From assembly GCA_963763305.1 (NCBI GenBank), contig CAVXNP010000001.1, forward strand, positions 1,302,001-1,366,000: a stretch of 64,000 nucleotides of DNA. The letters are read 5' to 3'. Positions 7,711 to 17,554 of this stretch are shown in pieces (the first letter of the stretch is position 1; each line of letters begins with the position of its first letter). Made by a program: the position numbers and the translations under genes. Source of the stretch: CAVXNP01 sp963763305 (GTDB lineage: Bacteria > Pseudomonadota > Gammaproteobacteria > Xanthomonadales > Rhodanobacteraceae). The notes below the pieces were generated by a model. The model saw nothing but the letters and a program-made list of their open reading frames with translations, did not search any database and had not been told where the DNA came from.

Positions 7711-10389
7711 ATGCACAACACGATTGCCGACTCCTCCCCACGCAGCCGCGCGCCCTGGTGGTTCACCCTGGTGGGCCAGCTGCTCGAACCCTGGGTGCGC
7801 CTGCGCCGCGACCCGGCCGAACCGGCCACCCTGCTGCATGAAGCCGCCGAGATCTGCTATGTGGTCGAGCGCGACGGCCTGTCCGACCTGCTGATCCTGG
7901 ACCGCGCCTGCCGCGAGGCGGGGCTGCCCAGCCCGATGCAGCCATTGACCGGCACCCGCCGGCGCCGCTCGGTGTTCGCGCTGGAGCGCCGTGGCGGCTG
8001 GAAGCTGGGCCGCCACCAGCGCCAGGGACCGTCCGAACCGCTGCGCCAACTGGTGCGATCGCTGGAGGGCCGGCCCGACCGCGATATCCAGGTGGTGCCG
8101 GTGTCGATCTACGTCGGCCGCGCCCCCAGTCGCGACACCGGCTGGTTCCGCGTGCTGTTTTCCGAAAACTGGGTGATGGTCGGCCGCTTCCGGCGGATGC
8201 TGGCACTGCTGCTGAACGGCCGCGACACGGTGGTGCATTTCTCCTCGCCGGTGTCGCTGCGCAGCGTGATGGCCGATGCCGCCGGCGCGCGGCCGGAACG
8301 ACTGGTACGCAAGGTGGCGCGCGTGTTGCGCACCCATTTCCACCGCATCCGCGCCGCGGTGATCGGGCCGGACCTGTCGCACCGGCGCACCGTGGTCGAC
8401 TCGGTACTCAACGCCGAACCGGTGCGCGCCGCGATCACCGCCACCGCCGCACGGGAGAAGACCAGTTACGCCAAGGCCTGGCGCAAGGCGCAGAAGCTGG
8501 TGCTGGAGATCGCCGCGGACTACTCGCACCCGGTGGTGCGCTCGGCCTCGTTCCTGCTTTCGAACTTCTGGAACAAGCTGTACGACGGCATCACCATGCA
8601 CCACTTCGACAAGGCGCGCGCGGTGGCGCCCGGGCACGAGGTGATCTACGTGCCCAGCCACCGCAGCCATGCCGACTACCTGCTGATGAGCTACCAGCTG
8701 CACGTGTCCGGCGTGGTGGTGCCGCACATCGCCGCCGGCGTGAACCTGGACCTGCCGCTGATCGGCCCGATCCTGCGCCGTGGCGGCGCGTTCTTCATGC
8801 GCCGCAGCTTCAAGGGCAACGCCATGTACTCGGTGGTGTTCAAGGAATACATGTCGCAGTTGATCGACCGCGGCGTGCCGATGGAATACTTCATCGAGGG
8901 CGGCCGCTCGCGCACCGGCCGGCTGCTGGCACCACGCGCCGGCCTGCTGGCGATGACCGTGCGTGCATTCCTGCGCGCGCCGCGCCGGCCGGTGCTGTTC
9001 CAGCCGGTGTACATCGGCTACGAGAAGCTGATGGAAGGCAAGTCCTACATCGGCGAGCTGTCGGGCAAGCCGAAGGAAAAGGAATCGCTGATCGGCCTGA
9101 TCAAGGGCCTGAAGGTGCTGCGCCAGCGCTACGGCCAGGTGACCATCAATTTCGGCGAACCGATCGAACTGAACCCGCTGCTGGACGCGGCCAACGCGGA
9201 CTGGCGGACGGCCGCCAGTGCCGACCCGGAAGCCAAGCCGGAGTGGCTCAACAGCGTGGTCGACGACCTGGCCGAGCGGATCCAGGTGAACATCAACCGC
9301 GCCGCCGACGTCAATCCGATCAACCTGCTGGCGCTGGCGCTGCTGGCCACGCCCAAGCACTCCATGGCCGAGAACGACCTGGTCGCGCAGCTGGAGCTGC
9401 TCAAGGCGCTGGTGCAGGAGCTGCCGTATTCGGACCGGGTCACGCTGACCCCGATGGCGCCGGCGGCGATCGTCGGCTATGGCGAGCAGATGGGCTGGAT
9501 CCGCCGCGTCACGCACCCGCTGGGCGACGTGCTGGTGGCCGACGACGAACAGTCGGTGCTGCTGTCGTACTTCCGCAACAACGTGCTGCACCTGACCGCC
9601 ACCGCGGCCTGGGTGTCGTGCTGTTTCCTCAACAACCGGCGCATGTCGCGGGCCTCGGTGCAGCGGCTGGGGCGGATCATCTACCCGTTCATCCAGGGCG
9701 AACTGTTCCTGCCCTGGAGCACCGACGAATTCGGCGCGCAGCTACAGGCGACCATCGATTTCTTCGTCCGCCGCGGCCTGCTCGAGGCCACCGGCGACGG
9801 CCGCGTGCTCGAGCGCGGACCGGGCCAGGACGACGCGGCCTACCAGCTCAAGACCATTGCGCGCAGCCTGATCCAGGCGTTCGAGCGCTACTACATCACC
9901 ATCGCCGCGCTGGCCAAGAACGGTCCGCACACGATCACCGCCGGCGAGCTGGAGAACGCCTGCACGCTGACCGCGCAGCGGCTGAGCCTGCTCAACGAGA
10001 TGTCCGCGCCGGAGTTCTTCGACAAGGCGCTGTTCCGCGGCTTCATCCAGAAGCTGCGCGAGCAGAAGATCGTTTGGACCGACGACGCCGGCAAGCTCGA
10101 CTACGACCGCCGGCTGGACGACATCGTGCGCGACGCGCGGGTGATCCTGTCGCGCGAGGTGCGCCATTCGATCCTGAAGATCACCGGTGGCGACGCCGAC
10201 AGGGATGCTCCGGCCACAACCGACGACACGCCCCAGGCGCCAGCCGCGCAGGACGGCGCCCTGCCCGACGACAGCGACAGCGCCGCGCTGCATCGGCGCC
10301 ACGTGACCAGCGAGCACCAGCTGCACGACCACCCTGCCGCGACCGCCGAACCGCGCGAGGCCGCCGGGGACCCGTCGCGCCACGACTGA
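7711..10389 (+). CDS. plsB: Glycerol-3-phosphate 1-O-acyltransferase
   Basis: 892-residue membrane-associated enzyme that acylates sn-glycerol 3-phosphate at position 1, the first step of phospholipid synthesis. The acyltransferase block I motif HRSHAD (HX4D) is at residues 317-322, inside YVPSHRSHADYLLMS. Block III appears as EYFIEGGRSRTGRLL, and the block IV-like region as RPVLFQPVYIGYEKLMEG. The C-terminal tail of about 60 residues is rich in Asp, Ala and His and looks disordered. The protein is longer than the E. coli enzyme (about 807), as is usual in Xanthomonadales. It has a REP array on each side. ATG 7711 is the only reasonable start; no strong Shine-Dalgarno is visible. Confidence 0.95.
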   Translation: MHNTIADSSPRSRAPWWFTLVGQLLEPWVRLRRDPAEPATLLHEAAEICYVVERDGLSDLLILDRACREAGLPSPMQPLTGTRRRRSVFALERRGGWKLGRHQRQGPSEPLRQLVRSLEGRPDRDIQVVPVSIYVGRAPSRDTGWFRVLFSENWVMVGRFRRMLALLLNGRDTVVHFSSPVSLRSVMADAAGARPERLVRKVARVLRTHFHRIRAAVIGPDLSHRRTVVDSVLNAEPVRAAITATAAREKTSYAKAWRKAQKLVLEIAADYSHPVVRSASFLLSNFWNKLYDGITMHHFDKARAVAPGHEVIYVPSHRSHADYLLMSYQLHVSGVVVPHIAAGVNLDLPLIGPILRRGGAFFMRRSFKGNAMYSVVFKEYMSQLIDRGVPMEYFIEGGRSRTGRLLAPRAGLLAMTVRAFLRAPRRPVLFQPVYIGYEKLMEGKSYIGELSGKPKEKESLIGLIKGLKVLRQRYGQVTINFGEPIELNPLLDAANADWRTAASADPEAKPEWLNSVVDDLAERIQVNINRAADVNPINLLALALLATPKHSMAENDLVAQLELLKALVQELPYSDRVTLTPMAPAAIVGYGEQMGWIRRVTHPLGDVLVADDEQSVLLSYFRNNVLHLTATAAWVSCCFLNNRRMSRASVQRLGRIIYPFIQGELFLPWSTDEFGAQLQATIDFFVRRGLLEATGDGRVLERGPGQDDAAYQLKTIARSLIQAFERYYITIAALAKNGPHTITAGELENACTLTAQRLSLLNEMSAPEFFDKALFRGFIQKLREQKIVWTDDAGKLDYDRRLDDIVRDARVILSREVRHSILKITGGDADRDAPATTDDTPQAPAAQDGALPDDSDSAALHRRHVTSEHQLHDHPAATAEPREAAGDPSRHD

Positions 10390-10450
10390 TCGCGGCAGCG
10401 TGGCGGCGTCCCCGCCGCCACACGAAGGCCCAAGGCCGCAACGCCCGCCC

Positions 10451-11022
10451 GTAGGGTGGGCTTCAGCCCACCATCCCCACAAAGCGAAAAAGCGGACAAA
10501 GCCGCCCCGCCAAAAACCCCGCCCCCACACGAAGGCCATGGCCGCAACGCCCGCCCCCGTAGGGTGGGCTTCAGCCCACCATCCCCACAAAGCGAAAAAG
10601 CCGACAAAGCCGCCCCGCCAAAAACCCCGCCCCCACACGAAGGCCAAGGCCGCAACGCCCGCCCCGTAGGGTGGGCTTCAGCCCACCATCCCCACAAAGC
10701 GAAAAAGCCGACAAAGCCGCCCCGCCAAAGACCCCGCCCCCACACGAGGGCCAAGGCCCAACGCCCGCCCCCGTAGGGTGGGCTTCAGCCCACCATCCCC
10801 ACAAAGCGAAAAAGCCGACAAAGCCGCCCCGCCAAAAACCCCGCCCCCACACGAAGGCCATGGCCGCAAGCGCCCGCCCCCGTAGGGTGGGCTTCAGCCC
10901 ACCATCCCCACAAAGCGAAAAAGCCGACAAAGCCGCCCCGCCAAAAACCCCGCCCCCACATGAGGCCCAAGGCCACAACGCCCGCCGCCGCGCGAAGGCT
11001 GGTGGGCTGAAGCCCACCCTAC
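10451..11022. repeat. REP array, GGTGGGC family, about 107-bp period
   Basis: Five direct copies of GTAGGGTGGGCTTCAGCCCA start at 10451, 10559, 10666, 10773 and 10882, spaced 107-109 bases. A private spacer, rich in AAAGCGAAAAAGCCGACAAA and CCGCCCCGCCAAAAACCCC, separates them. One inverted copy closes the array at 11001-11022. It fills the whole gap between plsB and ubiE, and its end is only 55 bases before the ubiE start, so the ubiE promoter must lie in or beyond the array. Confidence 0.9.
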
Positions 11023-11077
11023 GGCCGACCTGCGCCTACCCTACGTCCACCGCAGGCACCTCCTGTAAGATTCGGGC

Positions 11078-11845
11078 ATGAACGATCAGCCCCCTTCCAG
11101 CGAACGCCCGACCACCCACTTCGGCTTCCGCGACGTGCCTGTGGGCGAGAAGCAGAAGCTGGTTGGCCAGGTGTTTACCTCGGTCGCGCGCAGCTACGAC
11201 CTGATGAACGACCTGATGTCGTTCGGCGTGCACCGCCTGTGGAAGCGTCACTTCGTGGCGATCAGCGGCGTGCGCCGGGGCGACCGCGTGCTCGACCTGG
11301 CCGGCGGTACCGGGGATATCGCCGCGCTGCTCAAGCCGGTGGTGGGCGAACCGGGCGAGGTGGTGGTGGGCGACATCAACGCTGCCATGCTCGGCGTCGG
11401 CCGCGACCGGCTGACCGACCGCGGCCTGGTCGCCGGGCTGCGCTGGGCGCAGCTCAACGCCGAGGCGCTGCCGTTTCCCGACAACAGCTTCGACGCGGTG
11501 ACGATGGCCTTCGGCCTGCGCAACGTCACCGACAAGGAGAAGGCACTGGCCGACATCTGCCGCGTGCTCAAGCCCGGCGGCCGACTGCTGGTGCTGGAGT
11601 TCTCGCGCGTGCGCAGCGAGCTGTTCGGCAAGCTGTACGACTTCCACTCGTTCAAGGTACTGCCGCGGCTGGGCCGGTTGTTTGCCGGCGACGCGGACAG
11701 CTACCAGTACCTGGCCGAGTCGATCCGCAAGCATCCGGACCAGGACACGCTCAAGGGCATGATGGAGCGCGCCGGTTTCGGCAAGGTCGAAGTGCGCAAT
11801 CTCACCAACGGCGTGGTGGCGATCCACCGGGCGTACAAGTTCTAG
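11078..11845 (+). CDS. ubiE: Ubiquinone/menaquinone biosynthesis C-methyltransferase
   Basis: 255-residue SAM-dependent class I methyltransferase performing the C-methylation of 2-polyprenyl-6-methoxy-benzoquinol (and of demethylmenaquinol where present). Signature stretches are VARSYDLMNDLMSFGVHRLW, the SAM-binding VLDLAGGTGDIA near residue 72, NAEALPFPDNSFDAVT, and the conserved end region RAGFGKVEVRNLTNGVVAIH. The length fits E. coli UbiE (251). In many gammaproteobacteria ubiE is followed by ubiJ and ubiB; here those two lie about 34 kb away. No clear Shine-Dalgarno precedes ATG 11078. Confidence 0.96.
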   Translation: MNDQPPSSERPTTHFGFRDVPVGEKQKLVGQVFTSVARSYDLMNDLMSFGVHRLWKRHFVAISGVRRGDRVLDLAGGTGDIAALLKPVVGEPGEVVVGDINAAMLGVGRDRLTDRGLVAGLRWAQLNAEALPFPDNSFDAVTMAFGLRNVTDKEKALADICRVLKPGGRLLVLEFSRVRSELFGKLYDFHSFKVLPRLGRLFAGDADSYQYLAESIRKHPDQDTLKGMMERAGFGKVEVRNLTNGVVAIHRAYKF

Positions 11846-11905
11846 GAGCCTGTCGGTCCGCTCTTCCGGGCGCTCCGGCCGATCGACCACACCGCAGGGG
11901 ATTCC

Positions 11906-12586
11906 ATGAGCGGCAGCAACTCCCAGCTCGAACGTCTGACCTTCTTCTCCGACGCGGTGTTCGCCATCGCGATCACCCTGCTGGTGATCGAGATCCACGT
12001 GCCGCGCCTGGCCACCACCGACGACGCCGCCTACCTGCAGGCGCTGGCGCACCTGCAGCCGAGCTTCCTCGGCTTCGTGCTGAGCTTCCTGGTGATCGGC
12101 GCGCTGTGGGCCGCGCACCATCGCGTGTTCGGCATGGTGGCCAGCTACGGCAGCGGGCTGATGGCGCCCAACCTGTTGCTGCTGATGGTGGTGGCGTTCA
12201 TGCCGTTCGCCACCGCGCTGATGAGCAGCAACGCGCTCGCACGGGTTCCGGAAATGTTCTACTCGGCCACCCTGCTGCTGGCCGGCCTGCTGCAACGGTG
12301 GGTGTTCACCGCCGCGCTGAGGCCGCCGCACCTGGCGCCGGGTGTCACCGCGCTGGACGTGGCCTGCATCCGGGCCCGCTCCCTGGCGCTGCCGGTGGCG
12401 GCCACGCTGTCGCTGGTGCTGGCCTGGTACTCGCCCGGCAACAACAATTTCGTGCTGCTGCTGATTCCCGTGCTCACGCACCTGTTCCCTGGCATCGTTC
12501 GCCGGCGCCGGCAGCGCGCCGAGGCTCGCGCGCAGGCGAAGGCCAGGGCCGCCGCCCGCGACGCCCAGCCCGCACAGGACGCCTGA
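11906..12586 (+). CDS. TMEM175-family (DUF1211) membrane protein, putative K+ channel
   Basis: 226 residues with the family hallmark near the N-terminus, RLTFFSDAVFAIAITLLVIE, where the first helix carries the FSD motif that in bacterial TMEM175 proteins lines a potassium-selective pore. About six hydrophobic helices are visible, followed by a basic Arg/Ala/Gln-rich tail (residues about 195-226). The start is ATG 11906, preceded by a weak AGGGGA. It lies 60 bases after ubiE and convergent to the DMT exporter gene. The K+ channel role is known for the family and only inferred here. Confidence 0.8.
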   Translation: MSGSNSQLERLTFFSDAVFAIAITLLVIEIHVPRLATTDDAAYLQALAHLQPSFLGFVLSFLVIGALWAAHHRVFGMVASYGSGLMAPNLLLLMVVAFMPFATALMSSNALARVPEMFYSATLLLAGLLQRWVFTAALRPPHLAPGVTALDVACIRARSLALPVAATLSLVLAWYSPGNNNFVLLLIPVLTHLFPGIVRRRRQRAEARAQAKARAAARDAQPAQDA

Positions 12587-12683
12587 GCACCGCCGCTTCG
12601 CGGATCGCGCCGGCTCTGGCCGGTGGCCGGCGGCTCACCGACGTCGGCCTTGCCCGGCTCCGAAAGGCGGCTACCGAGGACGC

Positions 12684-13601
12684 CTACCTGCGCTCGACCG
12701 CGCAGGCCATCGCCGGTGCCGGCGTTGCACGCCGCCGGGTGTTGGCCAGTGCCACGCCGGCGACCGTGACCACGCCACCGACCAGGGTCAACGCACCCGG
12801 GCGCTCGCCCAGCCAGAACCAGCCGATCAGTACCGCGATCGGCGGCGAGAAATAGATGAAGCTCGATACCTGCGAGGCGGACGCCCTGCGCAACGCCGCG
12901 TTCCAGGCCAGGTAGCCGACGAAGGTCGGGGCAATGCCCAGCCACAGCAGCGCGGCCATGTGCGACCGCGGCGCCTGCGCCAGCGCGTGCGGCAGGCCGG
13001 CGGCGAACGGCAGCGCGCCGAGCGCGCCGGCGATGAAGGTGAACGCGGTCACGCCCAGCATGCTGCTGCGCGCGAACAGCGGTTTCTGCCCGACGAAAAA
13101 GATCGCCGAGGCCAGCACGCTGACCAGCACCAGCGCCGCCATCGGCTCGAACCGCACCTGCTTGCCGCTGGCCAGCACCACCAGCACCACACCCACCAGG
13201 GCCACGCCCAGGCCGGCCAGCGTCCGCGCCGGCAGCCGCTCGCCCATCCACACCGCCGACACCGCCGCGGTGGCCGCCGGCGCCAGCGAGATGATGATCG
13301 CGGCGGTGCCGCTGGCAATCCGCAGCTCGGCCGCGTTGAGGCACAGGTGGTAGACGGTGAGGCCGACCACGCCCAGCAGCGCCAGCTTCGGCCAGTCGCG
13401 CCGTTGCGGCAGCGGCGCCCGACGCACCGCCAGCAGCACCCCGAAACAGCCGGCGCCAATGGCCAGCCGGGCAAACGCCACCTGGCCCGGGGTGAACGAG
13501 GCCAGCGCATAGGCGATGGCGGCATACGCCGAGGACCAGGTCAGCAAGGCAACGCCGATATAGGCCAGCGCGCGGCCATCGAGGCGGTCAGGAGCAGTCA
13601 T
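12684..13601 (-). CDS. EamA/DMT family transporter
   Basis: Inner-membrane protein of about 305 residues made of two EamA repeats. About ten hydrophobic helices are seen, including ALLTWSSAYAAIAYALASF near the N-terminus and GALTLVGGVVTVAGVALAN at the end. Family members export amino acids or other small metabolites. I place the start at ATG 13601; ATG 13634 in frame would add eleven residues, and neither has a good ribosome site. It is divergent from an Lrp-family regulator about 100 bases away. That is a common arrangement for Lrp-controlled amino-acid exporters, so regulation by that neighbour is likely but inferred. Confidence 0.85.
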   Translation of the reverse strand: MTAPDRLDGRALAYIGVALLTWSSAYAAIAYALASFTPGQVAFARLAIGAGCFGVLLAVRRAPLPQRRDWPKLALLGVVGLTVYHLCLNAAELRIASGTAAIIISLAPAATAAVSAVWMGERLPARTLAGLGVALVGVVLVVLASGKQVRFEPMAALVLVSVLASAIFFVGQKPLFARSSMLGVTAFTFIAGALGALPFAAGLPHALAQAPRSHMAALLWLGIAPTFVGYLAWNAALRRASASQVSSFIYFSPPIAVLIGWFWLGERPGALTLVGGVVTVAGVALANTRRRATPAPAMACAVERR

Positions 13602-13699
13602 GGCGGGAGCGATCCAGTGGGGGAAGGTGGGCATGCTAGTCCGGTGCGCCGCGCGCCGGAATATGCATCGGTAGTACAGTTCGGGCCTATCGCCTTTGA

Positions 13700-14221
13700 A
13701 TGGACCGCATGATGACCGCTGCCACCTTGGAATCGAAACCGGAAATGGACACCAAGGACTGGCATCTGCTCGAAGCGCTGCAGCAGGACGCGCGCCTGGG
13801 CTATGCCGAACTCGGTCGCAAGGTCGGCCTGTCCGCGCCGGCCGCGGCCGAGCGGGTCAAGCGGCTGGAGGAGGCCGGCGTGATCACCGGCTATCGCGCC
13901 ACGGTCAACCCGCGCCGGCTCGGCTACACCATCGACGCGATGGTGCGGCTGCGCTGTGACGGCGGCATCTGCGCGCGCATCGGCACCGTGGTGGTGGACA
14001 TTCCCGAAGTGCTCGAATGCCGCCGCCTGGCCGGCGAGGATTCGGCGCTGCTGCACGTGGTGGCGATGTCGGTGGAACATCTCGAAGCGGTGCTGGACCG
14101 GATCCTGAAAATGCACCCGAGCATCAGCACCACGACCCTGATCGTGCTGCAGACGCCCCACGCGGACCGACCGCTGACCCGCGCCATGTGGAACGCCGCC
14201 CGGGCCCTGTCGCCCGCCTGA
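13700..14221 (+). CDS. Lrp/AsnC family transcriptional regulator
   Basis: 173 residues. The N-terminal winged HTH starts at about residue 16 (DTKDWHLLEALQQDARLGYA, then LGRKVGLSAPAAAERVKRLE), and the sequence GVITGYRATVNPRRLGY leads into the RAM/AsnC effector domain (residues about 85-160). Several ATGs compete: 13700, 13712 and 13745. The HTH is complete from the last, so the true protein may be shorter than given. The divergent DMT exporter is the likely target, with an amino acid as effector by family analogy. The gene ends 75 bases before the GST gene. Confidence 0.88.
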   Translation: MDRMMTAATLESKPEMDTKDWHLLEALQQDARLGYAELGRKVGLSAPAAAERVKRLEEAGVITGYRATVNPRRLGYTIDAMVRLRCDGGICARIGTVVVDIPEVLECRRLAGEDSALLHVVAMSVEHLEAVLDRILKMHPSISTTTLIVLQTPHADRPLTRAMWNAARALSPA

Positions 14222-14296
14222 TCGGCCAGCGCAAGAAGCGGATGGCGGCCGCGACGGCGCGCGTCGACACTGCCGTTTTCCGCCACGGTGCCGGCC

Positions 14297-14938
14297 ATGC
14301 TGACCCTGCTCGATTACCTGCCCTCCCAGAACGCCTGGAAGGTGCGCCAGTTGCTCCATCACCTGCAGATTCCCTACCGCACGGTGGCGGTGAGCATCTT
14401 CGAAGGCGAAGGCCAGCAGCCGGCGTTTCGGCGCATCAGCCCCACCGGCACCGTGCCGGCGATCCAGTTGGACGACGGCCGGGCGCTGGCCGAGTCGAAC
14501 GCGATCCTCATGTACCTGGCCGACGGTTCGCCGTACCTGCCCGCCGACGCCTTCGGACGGGCCAAGGTATGGCAGTGGCTGTGCTTCGAACAGGAGCGCA
14601 TCGAGTCGGTGATCGGTGCGCTGCGCCACTGGACGCTGACCGGCAAGCTGTCCGCACGCCCGCCGGTGCTGGTGGAGGGCAAGCGCAAGGCGGCGGTGCG
14701 CGCGCTGTCGGTGCTCGATGCACACCTGGAACACCACCGGTTCCTTGTCGGCGACCGCTACACCGTGGCCGACATGTCCGTGTTCGCCTATGCCAGCCGC
14801 GCCGAAGAGGCCGGGTTGCCGCTGGAGCCGTATCCGCACCTGCAAGCGTGGATCGAACGGGTACAGGCGCAGCCGGGGTTTCTGGCCACGGTGCATCCCT
14901 ACGCGATCGACCCGCACGCGGTGAAGGAGCTGCCCTGA
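14297..14938 (+). CDS. Glutathione S-transferase family protein
   Basis: 213-residue cytosolic GST. The N-terminal thioredoxin-like half has the early SQNAWKVRQLLHHLQIPY, the cis-Pro region PTGTVPAIQL and the gamma-glutamyl-binding ESNAILMYLADG. The all-helical C-terminal half contains the N-capping motif VADMSVFAYA. ATG 14297 is chosen over GTG 14288, which would add three residues. A serine (SQNAWK) sits where the catalytic Ser/Cys of beta/theta-like bacterial GSTs lies. The substrate is unknown. It is probably separate from the Lrp gene upstream. A REP array begins 58 bases after the stop. Confidence 0.88.
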   Translation: MLTLLDYLPSQNAWKVRQLLHHLQIPYRTVAVSIFEGEGQQPAFRRISPTGTVPAIQLDDGRALAESNAILMYLADGSPYLPADAFGRAKVWQWLCFEQERIESVIGALRHWTLTGKLSARPPVLVEGKRKAAVRALSVLDAHLEHHRFLVGDRYTVADMSVFAYASRAEEAGLPLEPYPHLQAWIERVQAQPGFLATVHPYAIDPHAVKELP

Positions 14939-14996
14939 GGCACGTGCCTGCCAGGGCCGAGGCTTGAGCCGGCCCGCCACGCAAAGCGGAAGAGCC

Positions 14997-15495
14997 GGTG
15001 GGCTGAAGCCCACCCTACGCCGCACCTCCGCAAAGCCGGGCCGCACGCACACCGCAGCCCGCCCGCCGCACCTTCGCGAGGCTCGGCCGCACGCACACCG
15101 AAGCCCGTAGGGTGGGCTTCAGCCCACCATCCCGGCCACGAAAGCGGAAGAGCCGGTGGGCTGAAGCCCACCCTACGCCGTCCCTCCGCAAAGCCGGGCC
15201 GCACGCACACCGCAGCCCGCCCGCCGCACCTTCGCGAGGCTCGGCCGCACGCACACCGAAGCCCGTAGGGTGGGCTTCAGCCCACCATCCCGGCCACGAA
15301 AGCGGAAGAGCCGGTGCGGCTGAAGCCCACCCTACGCGCGTCGCCTCCACAAAGCCGGGCCGCACGCACACCGCAGCCCGCCCGCCGCACCTTCGCGAGG
15401 CTCGGCCGCACGCACACCGAAGCCCGTAGGGTGGGCTTCAGCCCACCATCCCGGCCACGAAAGCGGAAGAGCCGGTGGGCTGAAGCCCACCCTAC
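14997..15495. repeat. REP array, GGTGGGC family, about 159-bp period
   Basis: Inverted palindromes GGTGGGCTGAAGCCCACCCT lie near 14997, 15156, 15314 (one extra base) and 15474. They alternate with direct copies near 15105, 15264 and 15424. Spacers are private to this locus and contain GCCGGGCCGCACGCACACCG and CACCTTCGCGAGGCTCGG. The array sits between the GST gene and the aminopeptidase; a further degenerate spacer continues to about 15590. Confidence 0.9.
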
Positions 15496-15692
15496 GCCGT
15501 CCCTCCACAAAGCCGGGCCGCACGCACACCGCAGCCCGCCCGCCGCACCTTCGCGAAGCCGGGCCGCACGCCCACCCTGCGCCGCCGACATCCATGTCGG
15601 ACCGGACCGGACGCCCTGCCCCGGCTTCCGTCACGGGCGGCGGCGGAGTCGGCAATGGCATACTCGGCGTTCCGTTTTCCTGGAGTTGCCCC

Positions 15693-17546
15693 ATGCGAAT
15701 GCCCGCTGTCCTGGCCCTCGGCGCCCTGTTGCTGCCGCTGGCCGCCCACGCCGCCGATCCGCACTCCTACGCGCAGCCGGACAAGGTGCGGGTGAGCCAC
15801 CTGGACCTGGACCTGACGCTGGACTTTCCGCACAAGCAGCTCGACGGCCGCGCCACGCTGACCCTGGACTGGAAGGATCCCGACGCCGCGTCGCTGGTGC
15901 TGGACACCCGCGATCTGACCATCGCCAGCGTGCAGGCGATCGGCGCCAACGGCGCCAGCCACGCGCTGAAGTACGCGCTGGCCCCGCGCGACAAGGAGCT
16001 GGGCAGCAAGCTGACCATCGCCGCGCCGAAGCATCCGGGCAAGGTGCGCATCGTCTACACCACCTCGCCCGACGCCTCGGGCCTGCAGTGGCTGACCCCG
16101 CAGCAGACCGCCGACAAGAAGCTGCCTTTCATGTTCTCGCAGTCGGAGTCGATCCACGCCCGCTCGTGGGTGCCGCTGCAGGACTCGCCGGCGATCCGCT
16201 TCACCTACACCGCGCACGTGCACGCACCCAAGCCGGTGCGCGTGGTGATGAGCGCGATCAACGACGCGGATCACCCGCTCAACGGCGAGTACGCGTTCGA
16301 CCAGCCGCATCCGATCCCCTCCTACCTGCTGGCGATCGGCGCCGGCGACCTGGCGGTGCGCGCCACCGGCCCGCGCTCGGCGATCTACGCCGAGCCGAGC
16401 GTGGTCGAGCGCGCCGCGCACGAGTTCGAGGACACCGAGAAGCTGATCGCCGCCACCGAGTCGCTGTATGGCCCGTACGCGTGGGGCCGCTACGACATCC
16501 TGGTGCTGCCGCCCTCGTTCCCCTACGGCGGCATGGAAAACCCCAACATGACCTTCGCCACGCCGACCGTGCTGGTGGGCGACAAGAGCCTGGTCTCGCT
16601 GGTCTCCCATGAGCTGGCGCATTCGTGGTCGGGCAACCTGGTGACCAGCGCCGCCTGGCGCGACATCTGGCTCAACGAGGGCTTTACCACCTACGTGCAG
16701 GGGCGCATCACCGAGGCGGTCTACGGCAAGGCGCTGGCCGACGAGGAAGCGCTGCTGTCGGCGCGCGCGCTGCAGAAGGGCATCAAGACCATGCCGACCA
16801 ACGCGCAGAAGCTGGCGCCGGACCCGCGCGGCGTGGGTGCCGACGACTCCCTGTCCGACGTGGCCTACGACAAAGGCTCGTGGTTCCTGCGCACGCTGGA
16901 GCAGCGCTTCGGCCGCGAGGCGTTCGACGCCTACCTGAAAAGCTACTTCCACCACTTCGCCTTCCAGAGCATCACCACCGAGCAGATGCTCGGCTACCTC
17001 AAGCCCCACCTGATCGACAAATACCCCGGCAAGATGAGCTGGGACGAGGTCAAGGCCTGGGTCTACCAGCCGGGCATTCCCGCCGACGCACCGCTGCCGA
17101 CCTCGGCCCGCTTCAACGCCATCGACAGCCAGCGCACGGCCTTCCTCGACGGCAGCCTGGAGGCCGGCCGGATCGACGCCAGGGGCTGGAACACGCAGGA
17201 GTGGATGTACTTCCTCGACCGCCTGCCCGACGCGCCGCCGCTGGACCGGATGAAGCAGCTGGACGCGGCCTGGCACCTCACCGGCACCCGCAACGCGGAG
17301 ATCGGCATGCGCTGGTACGCCCACGCGATCGCCGCCGGCGACAAGGCGGCATGGCCGGCCGCGCGCGAGCACATGACCCGGATCGGCCGCATGTACCTGA
17401 CCCTGCCGGTGTACAAGGCGTTCGCCGCCTCGCCGGAGGGCCTGGCCTACGCGCGCGCCGCGTATGCCAAGGCACGCAACGGCTACCACCCGATGACCCA
17501 GGCGGCGATCGAAGGCATCTTCGCCAAGGCCGGCAAGGCCAAGTGA
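15693..17546 (+). CDS. M1 family aminopeptidase (leukotriene A4 hydrolase-like)
   Basis: 617-residue zinc aminopeptidase with a signal peptide (MRMPAVLALGALLLPLAAHAAD), so exported. The substrate-binding exopeptidase motif GGMEN is present. The zinc site is HELAH (His306, Glu307, His310) with the third ligand Glu329 in WLNEGFTTY, giving the family spacing HExxHx18E. A C-terminal armadillo-like helical domain follows from about residue 450, as in LTA4H/aminopeptidase B-type enzymes. ATG 15693 has GGAG about 8 bases upstream; a longer frame starting at 15594 lacks a signal peptide. A hairpin at 17555 probably ends the transcript. Confidence 0.93.
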   Translation: MRMPAVLALGALLLPLAAHAADPHSYAQPDKVRVSHLDLDLTLDFPHKQLDGRATLTLDWKDPDAASLVLDTRDLTIASVQAIGANGASHALKYALAPRDKELGSKLTIAAPKHPGKVRIVYTTSPDASGLQWLTPQQTADKKLPFMFSQSESIHARSWVPLQDSPAIRFTYTAHVHAPKPVRVVMSAINDADHPLNGEYAFDQPHPIPSYLLAIGAGDLAVRATGPRSAIYAEPSVVERAAHEFEDTEKLIAATESLYGPYAWGRYDILVLPPSFPYGGMENPNMTFATPTVLVGDKSLVSLVSHELAHSWSGNLVTSAAWRDIWLNEGFTTYVQGRITEAVYGKALADEEALLSARALQKGIKTMPTNAQKLAPDPRGVGADDSLSDVAYDKGSWFLRTLEQRFGREAFDAYLKSYFHHFAFQSITTEQMLGYLKPHLIDKYPGKMSWDEVKAWVYQPGIPADAPLPTSARFNAIDSQRTAFLDGSLEAGRIDARGWNTQEWMYFLDRLPDAPPLDRMKQLDAAWHLTGTRNAEIGMRWYAHAIAAGDKAAWPAAREHMTRIGRMYLTLPVYKAFAASPEGLAYARAAYAKARNGYHPMTQAAIEGIFAKAGKAK

Positions 17547-17554
17547 CCCGCGCG

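Noticed and set aside
10456..11017. Repeated small proteins containing GFSPP or GGLKPTLR strings (here and in every GGTGGGC-family array)
   Set aside because: These are translations of the palindromes themselves; frames shift from unit to unit and there are no ribosome sites.
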